Below, piece by piece: positions 53,164 to 64,000 of a DNA stretch of 64,000 nt (its first letter is position 1; each line of letters opens with the position of its first letter). This DNA comes from Ailanthus altissimus (taxonomy: Eukaryota > Streptophyta > Magnoliopsida > Sapindales > Simaroubaceae). Under the pieces are notes generated by a model. It searched no databases. It was not told where the DNA came from and was given only the letters and a program-made list of their open reading frames with translations. The position numbers and the translations under genes were made by a program. The stretch spans positions 9,129,001 to 9,193,000 of the forward strand of contig CAMPEX010000001.1 of NCBI GenBank assembly GCA_946807835.1, given 5' to 3'.

Positions 53164-55263
53164 TGTTAGGGTCGGTGCTTATGTGCCATCTTTGAATGTA
53201 CATATACTTGTGTATTTATATAAGTGTAAATTCTCATTAAATCGCTAATACCCATTTATATGGTATTATGCATGTAACGTTACAGACATTATAGATCTGA
53301 AGGAGTTTGGATCATATCTAAAGAGTTTAGATAAGGGCTTATAGTTAGCCACGCTGAGACATATAATTACTAAATGTTAGCACAGTTAAGTGTTAGCTGG
53401 TTATAATACTCAGCAGATTCAAGAGTTGGAGCCTTGTCTGTAATGGGACATAGATCTGTGAATATACTAATTAACTGTATAGTTGCAAGAGTTGCAATCG
53501 GGTGCCAGAAAATGCAAGTTGTGCAAGTATGTTCTCGACTAATTGTCCCTGATCTATTTCTGCCGATACAGGTATGTCGGTGGATACCTTTATATATAGA
53601 TTAGTATATGTCGTACTTATCGGGTATAGATGGTCATTCCTGACCGATTGTGAGCTTGGAGCTCGTATTGACATATGGGTATCCAGTTAGGACTAGATAT
53701 AAGACAGACTCACGAGGGCCTCCGATAGACACCCAATGTAAGCCGTCAACAGAGGGTCCTCTCAAGTTGAGTAGTATACGTGGTCCTTTGACTTGAGTGC
53801 CACGGTGGGCTTGTAAGTGATCCACCATACTTTGGTTCCATGCATATCACAGACCTTTTATGGTGTGACCGATGAGTGTCGTTGGGTATGGTCTGATGCT
53901 TATAGAGTTCGGTGCATATAGATATGGGATCCGTTAGCTCCCATATGGAGTTTGATATCCAGATGCTTCGAGACTGTATCTCAGAACGTCTTGTGGCCAT
54001 AAGCAATCATCCCAGGAAAGAGTTCCGACAAGGTGGAACAATATGGCAAAGGAGTTTGCGCATATTGTTCGTTAAGATACAAGTCTGAAGATAGGACATG
54101 GATGAGCACATGGGGATTTGATGATAATAATCTATATCTCCGCACATCTAGGATATCATGATGGAAGGACTATACGTATGCGTTGAACCTCAGCTTGTAT
54201 GGTTCAACGCGCTGATTTGTTTATCCGTGACGTATGCGTGGGGCATTGCTCACGGACTCATAGAATAGTTCCATTTAATGAATCAGGCGTAGGACCTAGA
54301 GAGTCCCGTAATATGGAGTGTACTCATTGTGCACTGGGGCAGCGTGCTGGATTAAATTGTTTAATCCAGCAATATTCAGCATTATCACGGGAATGCGTGC
54401 GTATTTGTATTTAAGTGTTAAATACAATAATTAGTTAATAATTATTATTTACTAATTGTATGACACGTAGCGTATTGTGGACCCTCAGTTGAGTTAACTC
54501 AAGTGTGGGATTTGGTGAGACCCACTAGAGGGTGAACTTTGTAACTATTTATGAGGGGCAAAATGGTTATTTCTCAATTGGATTATTTAATAGTTAAATA
54601 ATCAAAATATCTTTCTTTTTATATTATATATATTATTATATATTATATTATTATTTATATTATATAATATTTTATATTATATATTATTATTATATTATAT
54701 TATATATTATATATTATATATATATAAAGCAAAAAGAAAGAAAAAGAGAGATGAGAAGATTTGGCCAAACAGTCGAGGGAGAGAAGAGAAGAAGAAATGG
54801 AAAGAAAGTGAAGGAAGAAGGAAAGAAGAAGAAGAAGGGGAAAAAAAAGGAGAGGAAAAATGAAATTGTTTCATTTTCCTTTATGCTTCCATTTGGAGCA
54901 ATTATGAATTGCTTCAAACTCTCCATTTCTTATCCTTTTGGAGAAAATGATGTAAATTTACTCCTGGACATTTTGGGGATTAAGAGTTAATCTCATGCTG
55001 AATATGGAGCTATTGTTCTAGCTCACAAAGCCCACCGAGTTTGTGACTAGAACTGCACACGAGTTGGTCTTCATACGGACTCCAAGAAAAACACGTGTAT
55101 AACGTTACACGTTTGGTGAGTTCTCTAACCTTATCGATATATTAATGTGATTAATATATTTATTTATTGTGTTTATTGCAAAATTTATGTTTTCGCTACG
55201 TTAGGCAATAGACACAATTGCACATGCATACACCCACGTGCCTAAGATCCGACTACGCTGACA
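53164..55263 (+). repeat. Solo LTR, 2 kb copia-type lineage (plus orientation)
   Basis: TGTTAGGGTCGG to CTACGCTGACA, 2100 bp, with a perfect TAAGT duplication (53159-53163 and 55264-55268). It is the inverted counterpart of 13183-15224. It has an extended AT block (54615-54727) and a purine-rich GAGAGAAGAGAAGAAG stretch (54740-54865) that is pyrimidine-rich in the other copy. It is inserted in RNase H of copia D, an element of its own LTR lineage. Frames inside (53471-54006, 54199-54414, 54714-54990) are not genes. Confidence 0.9.
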
Positions 55264-56450
55264 TAAGTAACTTTCTCCATAATTCGAAAACTTGTCCTCT
55301 ATACCTCTCATGTATTTTAGATATGTTTCACGACTATTCAATGGTCATCATCTGATCAATATGATATTAACTTATAACACTTACAACTATCTAGATCCAA
55401 GTCTCGTACATGACATGGTGTATATCAAGCTATCTATGGCTGATGCGTGTAGTATGTTGGATACTGTAACCCTTTTATCTTCTTGCCGATAACACTTTTT
55501 CCTAAAAAGATGAATGTCATGTTAAAAAGATACATTAACAGTTAGTATATAAGAAGCAAGTCTCAAATCTTTCATAAAGAAGTTTTTACTCAGATAGCTC
55601 TTAAGTGACTGACTTATAAAATACCAACGTTGTTTCCAACATTGAGCACGTCTTTCACGTAGAGAATTAGAAAGACAATTATGCTCCCACTGCCATTTCT
55701 AAACATACACATTTTCTCTTCGTTCTTGATAAAATTAGACTTTTTTATTTCCTTGTTAAAACGAAGATTTCAGTTTCGAAAAAACTACTTAAATCTATAC
55801 GAACTTGTTCAGTTTGTACATCAGATTAGAAGTCAACCTGAATGCAAAACCTTTATATTGTTCCATGCATATATTTTAGTCGAGATATACATTCCCCAAT
55901 GTTGTGTTTATATTAATCTACCAAACCTCAAAATTTTAATATGTTATAATAGCTAACAAAATTCGAATTGACGTAAGTATGGTTACTGGTGAAAGAGGTT
56001 TCCTCACAACCGATTCCAGATCTTTGAATGTAACCTTTTATCACCAATCAAGCTTTGAAGATCTTTACCTTTATATTGGGCCTACACTTCCACTGTGCAA
56101 ACTCATTTACAAAAAATAGAAACATTTCTTACAGGAAGTACAACCAAGAGCCAGACTTAATTATTATGCATAGAGTCAATTTTAGATTTTATTGCATCTT
56201 GCCAATTTCCAGAATCGATGTCTACCATCATTTTTCTATTAGAGAATGGATTCTTTTCTTCAATTAAGAAAACACCAAGGGCACCTTCAGGTATGAAGCA
56301 TACCTAATAGGTTGTCCTCGATATCCTTTAGGACCTATGGGGAGAGTGTGTTAAAGGATTTTACTTAATTAAATTTAAATTTCCATCGTCAATTCATATA
56401 CTTGTTGATTAACTTCATAAAGTTCAATCATTCTACAATCCCCATGACCC
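55264..56450 (-). pseudogene. copia D RT and RNase H start, remnants
   Basis: The minus strand from 55330 reads KYMRGIEDKFSNYGES, the region just before the YTDSD block. Further up, DSLIYTMSCTR-like sequence (about 55440-55400) and SQSLKSYLSKNFFMKDLRLA, SYIL (about 55630-55550) are the RT C-terminal half. From about 55700 to 56450 similarity becomes too weak to name. No open frame of use. Confidence 0.6.
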
Positions 56451-56672
56451 TATAAGAAACCATTTCTTCTAGAAGGTGGCAGTATGAGAAATGAATACAT
56501 TTCGTTCCTCTGGATCATAAAATTGGTATCTCTAAAAGAAGATAATATATTTTTATGTGTATTCCGTTTAAAAGAAAAGTCAATATGTATAGAAAATGAA
56601 ACAACCCTAAAAGGAAAGTTAACTATACAAAAAAACAAAAAGAATGCCATCAATATTTTCTTATTCTACGCC

Positions 56673-56716
<44 letters not shown>

Positions 56717-56733
56717 CTACCATATACATTTCA
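56451..56733 (-). repeat. 3' LTR of copia E
   Basis: On the minus strand it starts TGAAATGTATATGG after the polypurine tract and ends GGTTTCTTATA (CA decayed to TA), 283 bp. It contains an (AT)n microsatellite at about 56675-56713. No partner LTR is in the window. Confidence 0.65.
56675..56713. repeat. (AT)n microsatellite
   Basis: About 19 uninterrupted AT units inside the copia E LTR, likely polymorphic. Confidence 0.9.
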
Positions 56734-56795
56734 ACTCTCTCTCAAGTTGGAGTATATAAATCATATGTACCAAGTTTATTACAAATAAAATCAAT

Positions 56796-57250
56796 TCAAT
56801 GACCCCTCAGAGATTTATTAAATATATTCGCTAGCTGGTTATTTGAGTTAACATGATTGGCAAAAATAAAACCAGACAAAATCTTCTCTTGAATAAAAGG
56901 ATAGTTAACTTCTATATGCTTAGTCATTTCATGAAACATTGGGTTGGATGAAATGTAAAGTATAGTTTGATTATCACAAAATAACTTCATTTATGAAATG
57001 TCTACAATTTCAATTCTTGGATCAACTGTTTAAACCATATAAGCTCATATGTTGCTAAGGTCGTGGCACGATATTCTGATTCTGCACTAAACCTGAAATC
57101 AACTTCTTATTTCTTACTTTTTCATGATACAAGATTACCCTCAACAAGAACAAAAAAGCCAGTAGTAGATCATCTATTTGATGGGAAACCTGCCCAATCT
57201 GCATCTGAGTATCCAACAACCTATGTGTGACCCTTATTCTCATATAAAAA
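56796..57250 (-). pseudogene. copia E RNase H remnant
   Basis: The frame 56990-56796 reads [37 protein letters not shown] and [11 protein letters not shown], the C-terminal RNase H half (CDN with catalytic Asp, TKHIEVD-type block). The frame 57243-57055 covers the first half including the DADWAG-type region (HRLLDTQMQIGQ, shifted). Decayed. Confidence 0.8.
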
Positions 57251-57259
57251 AACCTTTGC

Positions 57260-58260
57260 CTGATGCACCCTTGATATATCGTAAAATTTAAATAACTGCA
57301 TCCTAATAACTATCACATGGAGACTGTAAAAACTAACTAACAACATTGACTGAAAAGGAAATACCATGTCGTATGATGGTGAGATAATTAAGTTTATCAA
57401 CCAGTCTTTAATATCTCATAGGATCTGTAAGAGGCTTCCTTTATCCAGGTAGAAGTTTGGTATTGAAATCTATAGGAGAATCTATAGGTCTGCATTCTAC
57501 CATTCATGTTTCCTTTAGAATATCCTATACATATTTTTCTTTGAGAGACAACAATCCCAGACTTAAATTGAGCAACCTCTATACCAAGAACATATCTGAG
57601 CAGTCTCTAATCTTTATTCTAAAAATGATGGAACAAGTGATCTTTTAATTTTAATATCATCCCAATCATCTCCTGTAATGACAATATCATCAACGTAGAC
57701 TACCAGACATATGCATTTGCCCTGTGGTGTATGTCGATAGAAAATAGAATGATCTAACTTACTTTGAATCATGTCAAACTCCTGGTTAACAGTACTGAAA
57801 TAGCCAAACCAGGCACAAGGAGATTGTTTCAAACCATACAATGAGCGACAAAGTTTACATACCAAACCAACTTCCCCCTAAGCAACAAATCTAAGTGGTT
57901 GCTCCATATATATTTCTTCATAAAGGTCACCATAAAGAAACACATTTTTAATATCGAGTTGGTGCAAAGGTCATTGATGAATAGCAGTCACAGACAATAA
58001 CAACCGAACAGATGACATTTAGCCACAAAGATAGAAAGTCTCGTAATAATCCTATCCATAAGTCTAAGTTTATGCTTTTACAACCAACCGTGCTTTCAAT
58101 CTGTCCACCTGACCATTTGATCCAACCTTAATAGTGTAAACCCATCGACAACCTATCATGGAGTGCCTTGACAGTAACCAAACTAATTCTTATGTACCAT
58201 TATCATACAAAGTTGTCATTTTCTTAACCATTGCTTGACGCCAGTCAGGATGTGAAAGAG
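57260..58260 (-). pseudogene. copia E reverse transcriptase remnant
   Basis: The frame 57865-57614 reads MVCKLCRSLYGLKQSPCAWF, LDHSIFYRHTPQGKCICLVV and YVDDIVITGDD, with the catalytic YVDD intact. Upstream (57870-58260) the minus strand gives decayed YKARLVAKGYTQ-like and VDYYETFSPV-like blocks. Stops interrupt. Confidence 0.85.
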
Positions 58261-58279
58261 CCTCACAAAGAGTTTTAGG

Positions 58280-59480
58280 AATAGAAACTGAAGATAAAGT
58301 AGACACAAAGGTATAATATAGTGAAGATAAGCGATGATACTAAAAAAATTGTATATAAGATGATAGTTGCGAGTGGATCGTATACCTTTACGAACAGTAA
58401 TAAAAAACTGGTCATCAGGAGATAAGAGCGTAGTTGGAGAGGAATCCAGAACAGGTAGTGAGTCAATATGAGCATCAAGAACAGTATTAATAGCATTACC
58501 TACAAGATAAACATTATGAATAGTATTAATGGCATCACTTGTAGGATCAATAAGAACAAGACTACCACGAGCTGGAGATGGAACTTAGATATTATCTCCG
58601 AGGGTGACATAAGATAAAGAGCAATATAAGGAATAAAAAGAACCTTTGTAGCTATTTGTGTTTCGGAACGAGAGGAAGAAAACAAAGGAGAAGACTCAAA
58701 AAATGTGACATTGATGTATATAAAATAACAACGTGTTTCAGGAGAATAATACTTATACCCTTTCTGAAGATGTGAGTATCTTAAGAGGATACACTTGATG
58801 GACTGAGTAGATAACTTGTCCTAACCGTGAGAGAATATAAAGACAAAGCACATGCAGCCAAAAACTCGATGTGAGAGAGAATACAATGACTGATCAAGAT
58901 GTAAAATAGAATGAGGGACTTCAATCTATAAGATTGGGGAGGGCATATGGTTGATCAAAAAATAAGCAGTAAGGACAACATTAGCACAAAATCGAATAGG
59001 GACATGATTTTATATAAGTAAGGTGTGGGCAATTTTAATAATATGCGTATTTTTATGCTCGGTAACTCATTTTGTTATGGAGTGTAGGCACAAAAGGACT
59101 GATGTAAAATTTTCTGAGAATACATAAATTTAGTAAATGGAGTAAAACAATATTCACGTGCATTATCACTACGTAATATGAAGAGTAGTAGAGAATTGTG
59201 TCTTAATTTTTGCACAAAAAGATTTAAAGATTGAGAATACTTCAGTTCGATCTTAACAAAGTGCAATGCGAATAATAATCAATAAATGTAACAAAATATT
59301 TAAATCCTAAAATAGAAGAAATTCGACTAGGACCCTAAATATCAGAATGAACTAATACAAAAAGGGATGTAGCCTATTTATTGACATACTTGGGAAATGA
59401 CCCATTGGAGTATTTTTAAGTTGACATGACTCATAATTTAAAGACAATAACCTAAAAAGATATGAAATTATTATTCATTC
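58280..59480 (-). pseudogene. copia E integrase remnant
   Basis: The frame 59266-59075 reads MHFVKIELKYSQSLNLFVQK, ILRSDNAREYCFTPFTKFMY and KILHQSFCAYTP, the integrase core with the RSDNAREY block (second catalytic Asp). Downstream (58280-58860) are stop-broken parts of the integrase C-terminal region and linker to RT. Confidence 0.75.
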
Positions 59481-60025
59481 AAATTTTTGATTGACTCGGA
59501 TGTCTTAGACGATTATGAATGAGTGATGGAGATTCGGAACAATGTATGTAAAAGATGGTTGTAGAAGACCGAGATGATAGAGCCCTATGACTCACGTCGT
59601 GTGCCAATCATCTGCCACGTACTACGGCCCTATATAACAATAGAATCATCAATAAAGGCGATAGGCACAGTTTAAAGAATATGTGAATTTACAGACAGAT
59701 ATAAGATTAAAAGAATAATGTAGTATATAGATAACAGACTTTAAAGGTAAGGAAATAAGAGGATGTGCTTGACCAACTATTTTTGTAGTAGTTATGGAAC
59801 AATTAGCCAAGGTGACAGATGATAACGACCTAGATGCAGAAGTGTGAGAAAATAATTAAATGTTACTAGAAATATGGTTAGAAGCACCAGAATTAAAGAC
59901 CGATGGCCTTAAAGAAAATGACTAAGTAAGGCAGGCAACCAAATTACTAGTATGAGCACTAGAGGCAATAGAAGAGATAAACTGCTTAACCACTTAGTAT
60001 TTAAGATATTCTTTATAGTCGACAT
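59480..60025 (-). pseudogene. copia E protease-side and GAG-pre-integrase remnant
   Basis: Minus-strand pieces around 59760-59650 read SVIYILHYSFNLISVCKFTY and SLNCAYRLY, the conserved VLYIPxxPFNLISVSKLT region between protease and integrase in copia. Similarity stops at about 60025. Confidence 0.65.
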
Positions 60026-62374
60026 ATAATAACTGTTTATCTATAACCGGTAAGAATAAATATTTATGTATTTATAATATTTGTATTTTATTTGTACGTA
60101 AGTGATACTTGATTTATGTATTGTTATTAGTATTTTTTGAATAGATTAGGGTCCTATTATTAATATTGGGTTTATTTGCAAGACTTTAGATCAATTTTAA
60201 GGACCACATTATAATACTTTAAAAGTTTTTGGGGTTAATTTATAAATATAAAAATTAGCCTCTTAGTATAAAAATATACATTTTAAACCATAATTCACTA
60301 ATTTTTTGGACGAGTCACCCCTTTTAAAGAGAAAAAAGAGAGAAAGAAAAGGGAGAGAAAGAGAAGAAGAAGAAAAAACAAATTAGAATTTTAAGCTTTA
60401 AGAGGTGTATCATAACTCTTTCTCAATTTATTGGTGTTAATTAAGTAGATTTATTTAAGTTTTTATTTCTTAAAATATGAAATTTGGGGATTTGATGTGG
60501 ATTTTGTGAGATATATTGAGAATTGATGATGAATATATGGATAACTTGATAAATCATGATGAATTTGTAAAATTTCTACTTTATAGTATCTTAATCCGAG
60601 ACTTTTATAAATTTTTGTACTTTGATTCTAGTTTTGGTTGTTGATAATATGAAACTAGACATTTTTATAATCGTTTGAGACTTTGAATTGATTGAAAATT
60701 TCACAAATTAAATTTTTAACGAATTTACAAAAATGACCCTAAAATTCTAAAAATTTCTCTTATTAACAGTATCCTAAAGTAATGAATACTTTTTGATCTG
60801 CTAAATGATCTTAAAAATTTACTAATTTCTTTAATATGATACATTTATATGTCTAATATGATATATTCAAAATTGAGAATTTATATAAATGTGGTTAAAT
60901 TGTTATGATTTTTTAAAGTGTATCAGCTCACTGCAGTATTTGATCAACAGATTTTTAAATCTATGGAATAAAATAGTTTTAAAATACTTTTGGCATGGAT
61001 TGTGGAGTAAAACATTTATCATGAATTTATATATGAGTCAAGAGTAATTCTATGATATTTTATTAATTTTTGAATTAGTATATGATTTTATAAAATTGGG
61101 AGAGTTAATGTTGTCCAATAAATATCTTAATCCGATTAAAATAATAGTTTAGATTTGATGGCGTTTATGAAATGGATTGTATAATAATTATGATATAATG
61201 TTCATATATGAGAAGTATATATGAGTTAATAATGACATATTCGAATTTTAGAGTAAATGGACATCATTTGATGTATAAGAAAATTTTGTTAAGTATAAGT
61301 GGTCAGAATGACATATTTTCAGAAACTAAGTCATTTAGAGTGATAAGTGTAATATGTGTAATTTTATGAGTTATTTAAAGTATTTTGTATGAATGTTGAG
61401 ACTTATAAAAGGATTAATCTCCATTAATAGGTTAAGGAGAATTAAGTCTTATATTAGAAAGTGTTGAGAGGTAAGTATACTAAACTTTCACTGAAATCAC
61501 AATAAACATAGTAATTGCTTATGCATGAATTTGTGAATATACTTTGTAATATGTTTATGTTATGTCAAAGTATATTTTGATATGAATGTGAAAGACATGT
61601 GTTTATAAGTGTGAGTATGGACATACATAGCATATATGTATTTTTGAAAGTGAGCTTTCAAAATGAGATGTGTTTAACAAAGAAAGTTTTTAAAGTGAAA
61701 AATGTCCATGATATACATTTTGTGTTTTAAGGATGCTTGAATTTACTATTTACTTAGTAGGCACCTTATGTGATTTGTAGAGCCTTTATGTGTGGCCTTT
61801 TCTTCTGGATTGGTATGTGTTATGTGTTCTGTATGTAGGGAGAATCTTATGGGTACCTAAAAGAAGAGTAAGTCATCACATTCATGTGGTGGCGTATTGG
61901 TGCATGTGAGAGGACTCACCAATGATCATAGTAAGGGTTTGACTCTTACCTTCGGGCATGAGTGTTATATATGTGTAATTTAAACCATACTTATGTTATT
62001 CCTCTCATACGTATATCATCGACGGGTGGCTTTTGGCTCATTATGTGATATGTGATATGAAAGTCCTACAAGTAGTAGTTGGTTGATGATATTCCTATTA
62101 TATGTTTTAAAAGAATGTGTAAGCGCTTACTTGATTTGTGATTTTGATAAGATTTTTTTATTATGATCAATCATGGCATATCATGCTAATGTATTGTGTA
62201 TATGTATATATACATATTTTGGTACATAAAAAACTAGTATGCTTACAAAGTTTTATACTCATTATAGTGTAGATACCTAAATTTTGGTGAGGTCGAAAAG
62301 GATTGGTGCCGGTCGAAAGGGATTGGTGCCGGAGACAGAGATTGAAAAACTTAGAGTCGAGGAAAGAAGCGGCA
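60026..62374. other. Unassigned non-coding, LTR-like sequence
   Basis: No long frame or gag/pol motif. A purine-rich AGAGAAAAAAGAGAGAAAG stretch (60330-60380) follows a GACGAGTCACCCC word, a style seen in long gypsy LTRs. Ends with a tandem 20-bp duplication (62291-62330) and a purine-rich GAGTCGAGGAAAGAAGCGG. Confidence 0.35.
62291..62330 (+). repeat. Tandem 20-bp duplication
   Basis: GGTCGAAAAGGATTGGTGCC followed directly by the same sequence with one A to G change. Confidence 0.9.
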
Positions 62375-64000
62375 TGTAAAACCCGATTACTATTAATAGT
62401 GTAGATACCTAAATTTTGGTATAAAGTGATAAAGAAATTATAAGGTTACCAGATTTCAACCCTATTAGAAATATTTTTTATAGTGCACATGAGAGGTATT
62501 AGACCTAAATTGATAATTTTACAGTCGATTGAGGAGTCAGGCGGTTATGGAATATTTTGAAATTTTTTTTTTCTATTGGCTTGGAAAAAGAAATTTTAAT
62601 TTAATACATAGATTTTCATATAAATGTTATGCATGGAACAAGCCTTATTTAAGAAACATAATCCATATGTTAGGAAATGGACCAATTAAAGACAAGTTGA
62701 TAGATTGCCAAGTTGAAAGTCTAGTTTAGTTCCTTTGACTATTTTAACCAAAGAGTTGGAAATGAACCAAATAAATACTCTCATTTCTAACCAATGATAT
62801 CTTTGATATTTAGAGTTTAGTTGAGGAAAAAATTGGACATTTTAAAGGGCATTATATAAGGTGAATAGGTACTGAAAATTTGTCTTAAAATGAAAAACAA
62901 AAACTGAAATAAAAGGGAAGTGGTCAACAAAAATTGGAGACAAAATGGGGAGAGTACAGAACCATTTCCAGCAGTAAAATTCAAGGCTTTTTCATGCGTG
63001 ATCAAGCCAAACTCAAGCTAAACTCAAATTCCTAAGGTTAAATAGATCATGCACTAATGAAAAATCTAAGGAAATGATGTAAGAAAACATCATTTAGTGA
63101 TGGTGGTATATGATTTTTCAAGATTATTTTAATTAATGGATTTGTTTGAATTATTGATTTAGATTTGAGTTAAATTCAAGTGTAGAGCTCAAAGGAGACA
63201 CCAAACTAAAGGAATTAGTAAGGTATAAATTAGAGTTTGGTGTGATTTTTATGTAGAGACTTCAATTGAATGTTATTAGGGCTTTAAAATCAAATTGACA
63301 TGAATTGAATGCCACTGGAATAAGAAATTGAGAAAAGAATTATGTTGAGTGAGAAAGGTGATTTTGGCCATTTTAAGAATTTTAGGGTTTGAGTTGTGTT
63401 TTGGTTCAATTATTGTGTATGAATGATTCCTTGTGTCAATTGATTGTAATATGAATGATGAAAAATCAAGAATGAAGTAAATGGGACATAATTGTCCATT
63501 CTTGGTAAGGTCAAGGGCAATTATATCCAACCAAATTATTAGAGTGTTAAGCAATTTTATGGCGTCGGATTGTGAATTAAATAAGATTGAATCTATAAAA
63601 ATGAAAAAAAATGGAAAGTGAAGTCCATTCGGCCTTTGTAAGCTAATTAGAGCGCTTACTAGTTTAGGTGTAATTTTAGTATTAGTAAAGGTTTTAAATG
63701 TCAATTATGGCATGTAGGTGAAGGAAATCGAGAGCGGTAAAAGAAGAAAATTTTTGAAGAAGAATTGAGCTTGGGGCGTTTGGTGAGTGGAAATCTATAA
63801 TTATTTATCTTTCGTTTAATATGTTTCAGTATATTGGATTTTATGTTTTATGTGATTTTAAATGCATAAGAATGATTTATAGTTTTTGGTATACTGTTAT
63901 AATTATGAATTTCTATGTTTAGTTTGAGAAATAATTTTTAAAATTATTAATTAATTTTCAAAGGCCATTAGTACCCTCAGATTTACAGTGTGGTGATAGT
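62375..64000. other. Possible gypsy-type LTR start and downstream non-coding sequence
   Basis: TGTAAAACCCGATTAC (62375) follows a purine-rich tract (62355-62373), the layout of polypurine tract plus LTR in plus orientation. No partner LTR end is visible before the window ends. A 25-nt word at 62264-62288 is repeated exactly at 62396-62420. The minus-strand frame 63276-63704 has no recognisable domain. Confidence 0.3.

Larger units (their letters stand above)
43204..56450 (-). mobile_element. Ty1-copia element D (minus), 5'-truncated, with two nested insertions
   Basis: The 3' LTR is 43204-43966 plus 51461-52659, split by the young element. A polypurine tract follows (52660-52678), then RNase H (52680-53163), which continues at 55264 across a nested solo LTR, and then RT remnants to about 56450, where copia E sequence begins. 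The LTR is about 1.96 kb and belongs to the same lineage as 13183-15224, 26304-29343 and 53164-55263. All coding parts are stop-filled. Integrase and gag are not identified on this side of copia E. Confidence 0.75.
56451..60025 (-). mobile_element. Ty1-copia element E (minus), 5' end missing
   Basis: 3' LTR 56451-56733, polypurine tract CAACTTGAGAGAGAGT (56749-56734, minus), RNase H (56796-57250), RT (57260-58260), integrase (about 58280-59480) and the protease/GAG-pre-integrase zone (59480-59990). Similarity ends near 60025 and no 5' LTR or gag start is found. The coding parts contain frequent stops. The family differs from A-D, as the RNase H ending and short LTR show. Confidence 0.78.

Noticed and set aside
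63276..63704. 142-codon minus-strand frame
   Set aside because: No recognisable motif. It lies in LTR-like non-coding sequence and has the composition expected of an antisense AT-rich frame.

Overview
The window looks like a transposon-packed, AT-rich intergenic stretch of a dicot-type plant nuclear genome. The evidence is the set of recognisable lineages: Ty1-copia polyproteins, Ty3-gypsy elements of an Athila-like lineage with a tRNA-Asp primer site, Mutator-like and hAT-like non-autonomous elements, and a decayed plant LOG-like (cytokinin-activating enzyme family) pseudogene. I see no intact host gene, no rRNA or tRNA gene and no CRISPR array. Nearly all coding capacity is transposon-derived and broken. 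The one exception is an 859-codon gag-protease frame in a very young element. All homology statements come from reading the sequence, not from database searches.

Layout. 1-4255: 5' part of a minus-strand Ty3-gypsy element (LTR, primer site, gag, protease, RT running off the left edge). About 4256-4445: C-terminal piece of a gypsy polyprotein fused to a Ty1-copia RT fragment (copia A, about 4445-5176). About 5165-16420: a 5'-truncated, plus-strand Athila-like element (protease, RT, RNase H, integrase, 3' LTR). It carries a solo LTR (7327-8687), an intron-less LOG-like pseudogene (11099-11756) and a second solo LTR (13183-15224) inside its 3' LTR. 18326-29668: copia B (minus). It is interrupted by a Mutator-like MITE (19285-19808), a 2.8 kb hAT-like element built around a roughly 42-bp minisatellite (20631-23465), and a 2.2 kb LTR (26304-29343) that itself contains an 864-bp solo LTR. 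29748-30521: hAT-like MITE. 31222-38118: copia C (minus), both LTRs and a perfect GAAAT duplication. 38353-39716: solo LTR. 40029-43203: probable LARD-like element. 43204-56450: copia D (minus). Its 3' LTR is split by the young gag-protease element (43967-51460, LTRs identical as far as read) and its internal region by a solo LTR (53164-55263). 56451 to about 60025: copia E (minus, 5'-truncated). About 60026-64000: non-coding, LTR-like sequence.

How the parts relate. The insertions give a relative chronology by nesting, with target-site duplications at many boundaries. Two LTR lineages recur: an Athila-like LTR of 1.36-1.49 kb (7327, 38353, 43967/49974) and a roughly 2 kb copia LTR (13183, 26304, 43204, 53164). 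The youngest insertion encodes only Gag and protease, so it would need RT and integrase from a related Athila element. The points most worth following up are this element, the LOG-like pseudogene, the W-box-rich MITE, and the minisatellite-bearing hAT-like element.
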